Source of the DNA: CAADGU01 sp964581605 | GTDB taxonomy: Bacteria > Chloroflexota > Anaerolineae > Promineifilales > Promineifilaceae | Assembly (NCBI GenBank): GCA_964581605.1 | Contig: CAZOPF010000041.1 | Span: 1-47,037, forward strand | DNA length: 47,037 nucleotides | Reading direction: 5' to 3' | In this document: in pieces, positions 41,885 through 47,037 of the stretch | Layout of the letters: the number at the start of each line of letters is the position of its first letter | How positions within the stretch are numbered: position 1 is the stretch's first letter | Position numbers and translations under genes: made by a program | The notes under the pieces: model-generated | Told to the model about the DNA's origin: nothing | What the model saw: the letters and a program-made list of their open reading frames with translations, nothing else | The model's database searches: none

Positions 41885-42334
41885 TCAGGCCGGAACCGGC
41901 TCTTCGTCCTCGCTCCATTCGTGCAGCACCACCATGCTGAAGATGTCGGATTCGGTGATGATCCCGGCCAGTTTGCCCGCACTGTCTACCACCGGCAGGC
42001 CACTGACGCGATTTTCCAGCATGATGCGGGCCGCTTCGCCAATGGTGGCATTTTCATCAACAGTAATCGGTTCAGGGGTCATGATTTTTTCTACTTTCAG
42101 TTGCGAAAGCAGGTAGTTGAGTTCCCAAATGCTGAGGGAGGTAGCGGGGGATGGCTGCGCGCCGCGCACATCACCACGGGTGATGATGCCTAATAGACGG
42201 CCGTCTTTGTCTACCACTGGCAGCCGCCGAATTTCCTCATTCATCATAATCTGGTGTGCTTCTGGTAAAGCCGTCTCCGGCGTGACGGTAATGATCTCTC
42301 GCGTCATCCAGTCGCGTACTAATTCTCGTTTCAT
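41885..42334 (-). CDS. Tandem CBS-domain protein
   Basis: A 149-residue cytoplasmic protein made of two CBS domains (about 8-62 and 85-140). Each has the pattern DWM(T)-x-x-x-I/PITV...A...M......LPVVD..G.LxGIIT..D. Such pairs form a Bateman module that binds adenine nucleotides or S-adenosyl compounds and senses energy state. No fused partner domain is present. The pair shows an internal duplication. The partner protein is unknown. Confidence 0.9.
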   Translation of the reverse strand: MKRELVRDWMTREIITVTPETALPEAHQIMMNEEIRRLPVVDKDGRLLGIITRGDVRGAQPSPATSLSIWELNYLLSQLKVEKIMTPEPITVDENATIGEAARIMLENRVSGLPVVDSAGKLAGIITESDIFSMVVLHEWSEDEEPVPA

Positions 42335-42477
42335 GGCTATTCATTCTCCTTGTGCCAATGCCTGGAAATGTGTTGATTTTGATATTAGTCTAGTAGCAGG
42401 CGGAGGGATTCGCAATTACGAAAGTCATCCAAACAACATGATGAATTAACGAGTTGAGGGGGACCCATATAAAGGGG

Positions 42478-42511
42478 AAGACGCCGCCCGGAGGGGGGTG
42501 GGCGGCGTCTT
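42478..42511. terminator. GC-rich hairpin in a 335-base gene-free stretch
   Basis: Perfect 12-bp stem AAGACGCCGCCC / GGGCGGCGTCTT with a 10-base G-rich loop. The rest of 42335-42669 holds no convincing gene; a small ATG frame at 42498 overlaps the tRNA and is rejected. It could protect or delimit the tRNA transcript. Confidence 0.45.
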
Positions 42512-42669
42512 GGAGCAGAATAAGCTTTGTGTAAAGCGTGAAGAAGTTAGCTGCTTTATAGATGGGCAAACTTACAACGTATCTGACACAACGCAGCTTG
42601 CTTCAGCTTCTTGCACCCCCGCCGCCATCGTCTATAATTCCTCTGCTCCTTTGGAGAAGCCGCACTTGT

Positions 42670-42761
42670 GGAGAGGTCGCATAGCTGGCTTAGTGCGCAC
42701 GCTTGGAAAGCGTGTATGGGGTTATACCTCATCGCGGGTTCGAATCCCGCCCTCTCCGCCA
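42670..42761 (+). tRNA. tRNA-Ser (GGA)
   Basis: Seven-base acceptor stem GGAGAGG / CCTCTCC, anticodon stem CACGC / GCGTG with loop TTGGAAA (anticodon GGA at 42705-42707), a long class II variable arm (TATGGGGTTATACCTCATC), T arm GCGGGTTCGAATCCCGC and encoded CCA. It reads UCC and UCU serine codons. Confidence 0.97.
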
Positions 42762-42770
42762 GAGATGGAT

Positions 42771-42811
42771 AGACCCTAAGGGTTTCAAAAAACCCTTAGG
42801 GTCTTTGTTTT
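42771..42811 (+). terminator. Intrinsic terminator after tRNA-Ser
   Basis: Perfect 15-bp stem AGACCCTAAGGGTTT / AAACCCTTAGGGTCT with a 4-base loop and TTGTTTT. The position 10 bases after the CCA end is typical for a tRNA terminator. Confidence 0.9.
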
Positions 42812-42865
42812 GCCGGGGGTGGTTACGGCCGTTACAATAGGCACTATCTTCAAGGGAGGTAATCC

Positions 42866-42905
42866 GTAAACGGATCACGAACTTCGGATCACGGATTACG
42901 CATTT
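42866..42905. repeat. Tandem repeat CGGATCACG/CGGATTACG before kinase start
   Basis: CGGATCACGAACTTCGGATCACGGATTACGCATTT ends at the kinase start codon. It shares its unit with the repeat directly before carA. Confidence 0.65.
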
Positions 42906-45176
42906 ATGACCGTATACGCAGATAACCAGTTTATCCCTCTCATCGGTGCAGCCTTATACACCTTGCTGCTCATCACCCCGCTTTCCCGCCGGGGGCAAAA
43001 TCCAGGGCAGCGTCGCTGGTTGGTGTTGCTGTTAGTCACTTCGGTGGTGTGGGAGTTTTCGTTGTTTGCGGCGCCTCTGGTCACTTATCCCAATCTGCCG
43101 ATCAAGTTGTTATTGTTGAATACCATCATCATGGTGGGGTTGACAGCTTCATTCCTGGAATGGAAAGTGCCCCGGCTGTTGTTGCTGGTGGGGGGCGTGG
43201 CGGTGGCGATGGCCATTGTGGTGGATTTGCTGCCAGCTACCAATCAGTCGGCTTTAATTGACCTGAACTTATCGAATGGCACGTTGTTGAGCTATCTGGT
43301 GTGGTTTGCCATTAGTGGGCTGTTGTTGGGTAAAACATGGCGGGAGTATAAAGCGACCCCATTTCCCTGGCACGCCAACCGGCTGTTGTATTGGTTTGTG
43401 GTGCTGACGGCCGTCTTCCTCGGCGAACTCCTACAATTTTTTGACAATATCATCCTGGTGCTGGCGGGCCAATTCTTGCGCTTTTTGGGGGTCATTGGCA
43501 TGGCCTATGGTGTGGCCACGTTCCGCATTTTTGATGTGCGCACACGAGCGATGCGGGGTATTGCTTTTCTGATTGTTAACACCATTTCGGCGCTGCCTCT
43601 CATTATCATTATTTTGGCGGCGGTGCAGGTGAGCGGGGATTTGGGATTGGATGAGGTGGTGACGGCCGTGATTCTGGCTGTGCTGCTCTCCTTAGGCTTT
43701 TTCCTGTATGAACCCTATCGCCAATTTGTAGAGCGGTTGACATTTCGGTATTTACGCGGCGAAGGGCTGAACACGAATCAGGTGATGCGCAATTACAGCC
43801 AGGCTATCTCGCGCACGTTGGACGTGCAGCAATTGGCACTGCTCATTGCCGGGACGTTGAGCGAACTATTGGAAACGAACCGGTGCGGGCTGATGTTGCT
43901 GACGCGGCTGGCGGACGGCGAACCCGGAGCGGCTTCGGGCCGTGTGGAATTGTCGCCCATCACCGGCATGGGGCAAATTGCCCGCCAAAAGGTCACCTTA
44001 CCAGCGAACAGCCTCTTTTTCATGACGCTGACCCGCCAAAACCAGCCTTTGTTACAATATGACCTCGATTTTAGCCCTGATTACAAAGGGTTGAGTAATG
44101 ACGAACGCGCCTGGCTTAAAGAACAGCAAATGGAGGTGTATGTGCCGGTGGGCAGTGGCGATGAGTTGGAAAGTGTGATTGCGGTGGGGCCAAAGATGTC
44201 GGCCGTGCCTTACCAACCTGGTGAATTGGAGTTGATGCAGATTTTGGCCGACCAGACGGTGGTGGCGCTGCAAAATGCCCGGCTTTATAGCGAATTGAAT
44301 ATCCAAAATGAGCAAATTCGCCATTTGAACACCGATCTGACGGAGCAGAATGAACGGCTGGAAATTATGGATCGGGTGAAGTCTGACTTTATCACCATTG
44401 CCTCCCATGAACTGCGTACACCCTTGACCCAGGTGAAGGGATATTCGGATATTCTGGCGGCGATGAATGATGAAAACGCGCTGACGCGGGAACAAACCCG
44501 CGAAATCATCGGGCACATTAACCGGGCCACGCTGCAATTGGAAAGCCTGATTACGGCCATGTTGGATGCCAGCCAGCTGGATGTGGATGGGATGCAGTTG
44601 ACGTTTGTGAAGACGCGGGTGGATACGATTTTGCGGCTGGCGGGTGAACCACTGGCGCAGGCTGTCCGGGAGCGGCGGATTCAATTGGTTGTGGAGGGGG
44701 TGAATGATTTGCCGCCGATTTATGCGGACTTTAAGCGGCTGGTGCAGGCGTTTACCAATTTGTTGGGTAATGCGGTGAAATATACGCCGGACAACGGCCG
44801 TATCCACATCACCGCCGCTCTCATCCCCAGTGTCAGCGCCGACGAGTTCCTGGAAATTGTGATCAGCGACAGTGGTATTGGCATTGATCCCAAATACCAT
44901 GACCTGATTTTTGAAAAGTTCTTTCGCGTGGGCGATCCCCAGCTTCATTCCACCGGCAGCACCAAATTCAAAGGGGCCGGCCCAGGGTTGGGCTTGCCCA
45001 TTGCTAAAGGGGTGATTGAAGCGCACGGCGGCCGTATCTGGGTGGAGTCAGAAGGTGAAGACGAAGCCCGCCTGCCTGGCAGCCGTTTCCATATCATTCT
45101 GCCGGTCAAGCCGCCGGGCATTGAGATTCGAGAAGCGATGGAAACGGCCGTGCGCCCGGCGTATATGGTTGGCTAA
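42906..45176 (+). CDS. Membrane histidine kinase with GAF domain
   Basis: A 756-residue sensor kinase. The N-terminal half is a membrane domain with eight or so helices (about 5-265), resembling 7TM histidine-kinase sensors, then a GAF domain (about 300-460), a coiled coil (460-490), the phosphoacceptor His501 in FITIASHELRTPL and the ATPase domain (LLGNAVKYTPD, DSGIGID, GPGLGLPIAKG). No response regulator is nearby. The start ATG has no Shine-Dalgarno site, only a repeat. The C-terminal tail after the ATPase is unusual and short. Confidence 0.92.
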   Translation: MTVYADNQFIPLIGAALYTLLLITPLSRRGQNPGQRRWLVLLLVTSVVWEFSLFAAPLVTYPNLPIKLLLLNTIIMVGLTASFLEWKVPRLLLLVGGVAVAMAIVVDLLPATNQSALIDLNLSNGTLLSYLVWFAISGLLLGKTWREYKATPFPWHANRLLYWFVVLTAVFLGELLQFFDNIILVLAGQFLRFLGVIGMAYGVATFRIFDVRTRAMRGIAFLIVNTISALPLIIIILAAVQVSGDLGLDEVVTAVILAVLLSLGFFLYEPYRQFVERLTFRYLRGEGLNTNQVMRNYSQAISRTLDVQQLALLIAGTLSELLETNRCGLMLLTRLADGEPGAASGRVELSPITGMGQIARQKVTLPANSLFFMTLTRQNQPLLQYDLDFSPDYKGLSNDERAWLKEQQMEVYVPVGSGDELESVIAVGPKMSAVPYQPGELELMQILADQTVVALQNARLYSELNIQNEQIRHLNTDLTEQNERLEIMDRVKSDFITIASHELRTPLTQVKGYSDILAAMNDENALTREQTREIIGHINRATLQLESLITAMLDASQLDVDGMQLTFVKTRVDTILRLAGEPLAQAVRERRIQLVVEGVNDLPPIYADFKRLVQAFTNLLGNAVKYTPDNGRIHITAALIPSVSADEFLEIVISDSGIGIDPKYHDLIFEKFFRVGDPQLHSTGSTKFKGAGPGLGLPIAKGVIEAHGGRIWVESEGEDEARLPGSRFHIILPVKPPGIEIREAMETAVRPAYMVG

Positions 45177-45187
45177 TTGGGATTCGG

Positions 45188-45243
45188 AGTAGGCAATTTA
45201 TTGCCCTCTTCATAACGGCGATAAATCGTCTTCTACAAAACGA
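45188..45243. repeat. Degenerate hairpin GGCAATTTATTGCC / GGCGATAAATCG
   Basis: GGCAATTTATTGCC is itself a palindrome, and ACGGCGATAAATCGTCTTCTAC resembles the right arm of the thiN-thiB hairpin at 3852-3868. It lies between the kinase and patatin genes. Confidence 0.5.
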
Positions 45244-45258
45244 AGAAGGGAAATCCAA

Positions 45259-46290
45259 ATGGCAGAAAAAGCGCGAAAAAAGGCATTGGTTTTATCTGGT
45301 GGGGGTGGGCGCGGGGCGTATCATGTGGGCGTTTTGAAGTTCCTGGAGGAACATGAATGGTATCCTGATATTGTAGCCGGGACCTCCATTGGGGCGGTCA
45401 ACGGTGCGGCCATTGCCTCCGGGCATAATGCCAACTCGCTGTGGGCATTGTGGCGGCGGCTGCAAACGGATGATGTGCAAAAGGCGGGCCTGGGGGCGAT
45501 CACGGGCAATTACCTCCTGGACACGGCCCCTTTGCGGAAGACGTTGCAGGAGCAGGGTTGGGTCAACTTTACGCGGCTCAATTCAGACGAAGCGGCCGTA
45601 CACCTGCGCGTCACGGCCACCGAAATCAGCAGCGGTCAACTGCACGTCTTTGGCAACAGCGCCGATGTGTATCCCAGCAAAATGCAACAAGAACCCATTG
45701 GCCTGGATCACATCATTGCCAGTTGCTCCATTCCCATTGTCTACCCGGCCACACAGCTAAATGACAACCTCTATTGGGACGGGGCGACGGTGGCCAATAC
45801 ACCCCTTGGCCCGGCGATTGACGCCGGTGCGGAAGAGATTGTAGTGGTGATCATGACCCCCTGGGAAACGGTCGAGGAGCGAAAATTGGAAAAGCCATCC
45901 AACATTTTGCAGGCGGCCAGCACCATGCTGGAATGGGCCTTGTTGGCCTCGTTTCAGTCAGATTTGAAGATGTTCCATCGGATCAATGAATTGGTGCGGC
46001 TACAGGTGGAGAACGGCCGTCTGCGTGCCCAAAACGCCCTCCTCCTCAGCCAGGTGCGCGGCGAAAAACTGGATCTGAAAGATGAGGACGCCAACGGCAT
46101 CCCCGATATTTTTGAAAACCAATTCCACGAATTGCCCGAACCTATCATTGTCGCGCCACAAGAAGCCATTTCCGTGGATCGCATTTTGCGTTACACCTCC
46201 GAGGGGCACGAAAAGCTATATCGCCTGGGCTACGAAGATGCCAAACGTGCCTGGAAAACAGCCGGCAAAACTGTGGAAGGAGAAGCGTAG
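45259..46290 (+). CDS. Patatin-like phospholipase
   Basis: A 343-residue patatin-fold lipid hydrolase. The oxyanion glycine box SGGGGRGAYHVG lies at 13-24, the nucleophile elbow GTSIG gives Ser43 and the dyad Asp174 lies in YWDGA. It removes acyl chains from phospholipids or related lipids and probably works at the inner face of the membrane. A region of charged helices follows (250-340). AGAAGGG lies 7 bases before the ATG. The following gene is an acyltransferase, so the pair could exchange acyl chains; that is inference. Confidence 0.9.
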   Translation: MAEKARKKALVLSGGGGRGAYHVGVLKFLEEHEWYPDIVAGTSIGAVNGAAIASGHNANSLWALWRRLQTDDVQKAGLGAITGNYLLDTAPLRKTLQEQGWVNFTRLNSDEAAVHLRVTATEISSGQLHVFGNSADVYPSKMQQEPIGLDHIIASCSIPIVYPATQLNDNLYWDGATVANTPLGPAIDAGAEEIVVVIMTPWETVEERKLEKPSNILQAASTMLEWALLASFQSDLKMFHRINELVRLQVENGRLRAQNALLLSQVRGEKLDLKDEDANGIPDIFENQFHELPEPIIVAPQEAISVDRILRYTSEGHEKLYRLGYEDAKRAWKTAGKTVEGEA

Positions 46291-46335
46291 TCCGTGATCG
46301 GTAATTCGTAATCGGTGATTGGTGATTGGTGGTGA
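46286..46335. repeat. Tandem repeat CGGTAATTCGTAATCGGTGATTGGTGATTGG
   Basis: A CGGTGATTGG-type tandem block fills the gap between the patatin stop and the plsC-like start. Same unit family as at 5788-5824. Confidence 0.65.
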
Positions 46336-46336
46336 A

Positions 46337-47037
46337 ATGAGCAGGATTCGTGGGGTATATCGCCTGGCGATAGGTGCATTTTTGTTAATGATGGCCACAT
46401 TGTATGTTTTGCTGGCCGCGTTGTTGCCATTTCATGTGGGGGGGTATCGGCCATCATTTTTAGTGCTGCGCTGGTTTGTGCGCAGGTTGCTGCGTGTATT
46501 GCGCGTGGAGGTGGTTTGCCCGGAGGCGGAGCGGTTGGCAACTTTTCATGGTTTTGTTTTTCCTAACCACGTCTCTTATCTGGATATTTTGGTGCTGTTG
46601 TCGGTTACGCCGGTTAGCTTTTTGGCGAAGGATGAAGTACGACGTATGCCTTTGATTGGTTGGATTGCCAAAGCGATAGGCTGCGTGTTTGTGGAACGCA
46701 CGGATAAAGCGTCACGGGAGGCAGCGCGGCACACGTTGTCGCGCATCTCCTACCACCCACCGATTGTGTTGTATCCGGAGGGGCAGCGTGGGCCGGGAAC
46801 AGAACTGCTGCCGTTCCGCTATGGGGCGTTTGAAATTGTAACGGATGTGGGGGCTGCTTTTTTGCCGTGCGCTATCACCTACAGCCATATGGAGACAGCT
46901 ATCTGGCAGCGGGATGAGGGGATTGGCCGGGCGCTGAAACGGTTGGCCTCGTTTAAGGGGCCATTGGTGACCAAGATAACATTGCTGGAGCCGGTGCTGC
47001 CCACGCCGGGTGCTTCGCCGGTGGAGCTTTCAGAGAT
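46337..47037 (+). CDS. 1-acyl-sn-glycerol-3-phosphate acyltransferase (PlsC family), 3' partial
   Basis: The frame from ATG 46337 stays open to the window edge (233 residues, unfinished). It has an N-terminal membrane helix (about 10-34) and the PlsC motifs: NHVSYLD (HX4D, acceptor catalysis), KDEVRRMPLIGWIAKAIGCVFVERTD, and YPEGQRGPG (the FPEGTRS-like motif). It would acylate lysophosphatidic acid or another lysophospholipid at the inner membrane. It starts 46 bases after the patatin gene and is likely cotranscribed with it. Confidence 0.9.
   Translation, partial: MSRIRGVYRLAIGAFLLMMATLYVLLAALLPFHVGGYRPSFLVLRWFVRRLLRVLRVEVVCPEAERLATFHGFVFPNHVSYLDILVLLSVTPVSFLAKDEVRRMPLIGWIAKAIGCVFVERTDKASREAARHTLSRISYHPPIVLYPEGQRGPGTELLPFRYGAFEIVTDVGAAFLPCAITYSHMETAIWQRDEGIGRALKRLASFKGPLVTKITLLEPVLPTPGASPVELSE

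Noticed and set aside
42498..42779. 93-codon frame over the tRNA-Ser gene
   Set aside because: It reads through the tRNA and has no protein-like features.

Overview
The window is 47 kb of a bacterial scaffold that reads like a draft or metagenome-assembled genome. It opens with an artificial run of 49 C and holds two 100-N scaffold gaps (5029-5128 and 12928-13027). The gene content points to a Chloroflexota (Anaerolineae/Ardenticatenia-like) bacterium: a Sec-type clade II nitrous oxide reductase cluster, a caspase-SH3 membrane protein, Thr/Pro-rich lipoproteins and several large GAF/PAS histidine kinases. This placement is inference. The palindrome ACGGCCGT occurs about 90-95 times by hand tally, roughly once per 500 bp on average, in genes and between them.

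Layout. 51-2844 (+): truncated EamA transporter, esterase, TVP38-type membrane protein. 2901-4993 (+): promoter, TPP riboswitch and terminator ahead of thiamine pyrophosphokinase and a thiamine-binding lipoprotein. 5425-7588 (+): the queuosine precursor operon queF-queC-queD-queE behind a structured leader. 7642-10438 (+): a D-amino-acid-oxidase-like enzyme and a caspase-like membrane protein. 10441-13690 (-): glycosidase-like lipoprotein, Xaa-Pro peptidase (split by a false gap), biotin carrier protein. 13748-15577 (-): PIN/RHH toxin-antitoxin pair, start-less AviRa-like methyltransferase, DUF1858 protein. 15675-23815 (-): cytochrome c, nosL, nosY, a nosD-nosF fusion, a membrane protein, nosZ and a Crp/Fnr regulator. 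23881-27797 (-): DUF72, zwf, pgi. 28024-32697 (-): two tandem histidine kinases. 32870-35251: small membrane proteins and a tyrosine phosphatase. 35404-40255 (+): carA and carB with a reverse DUF2283 gene between them. 40308-40811 (-): a second toxin-antitoxin-like pair. 41136-47037: dienelactone hydrolase, CBS protein (-), tRNA-Ser(GGA), a third histidine kinase, a patatin phospholipase and a PlsC-type acyltransferase running off the end.

How genes work together. The nos block is a complete module for reducing N2O to N2: catalytic lipoprotein NosZ, maturation ABC system NosDF/NosY, copper lipoprotein NosL, a probable electron-donor cytochrome c and a Crp/Fnr regulator with a dyad site at -41.5 of a predicted nosZ promoter. 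The thiamine genes form a TPP-responsive salvage unit. The que genes make preQ1 from CPH4 upward. The patatin and PlsC genes may deacylate and reacylate phospholipids.

The most unusual features are structural. (1) Both toxin-antitoxin cassettes sit between about 63-69 bp imperfect duplications (75-78% identical) of the end of a neighbouring gene. (2) Almost every intergenic gap holds a short tandem repeat facing its own inverted copy. The unit differs from gap to gap, but the architecture is the same. (3) These repeats spill into genes. They form stop codons, replace Shine-Dalgarno sequences, encode N-terminal export-signal segments of three exported proteins, and insert a 46-residue Gly/Glu/Arg repeat into CarA and a perfect hairpin into CarB. 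(4) Two copies of the ACGGCCGT palindrome form the stem of the carB terminator.
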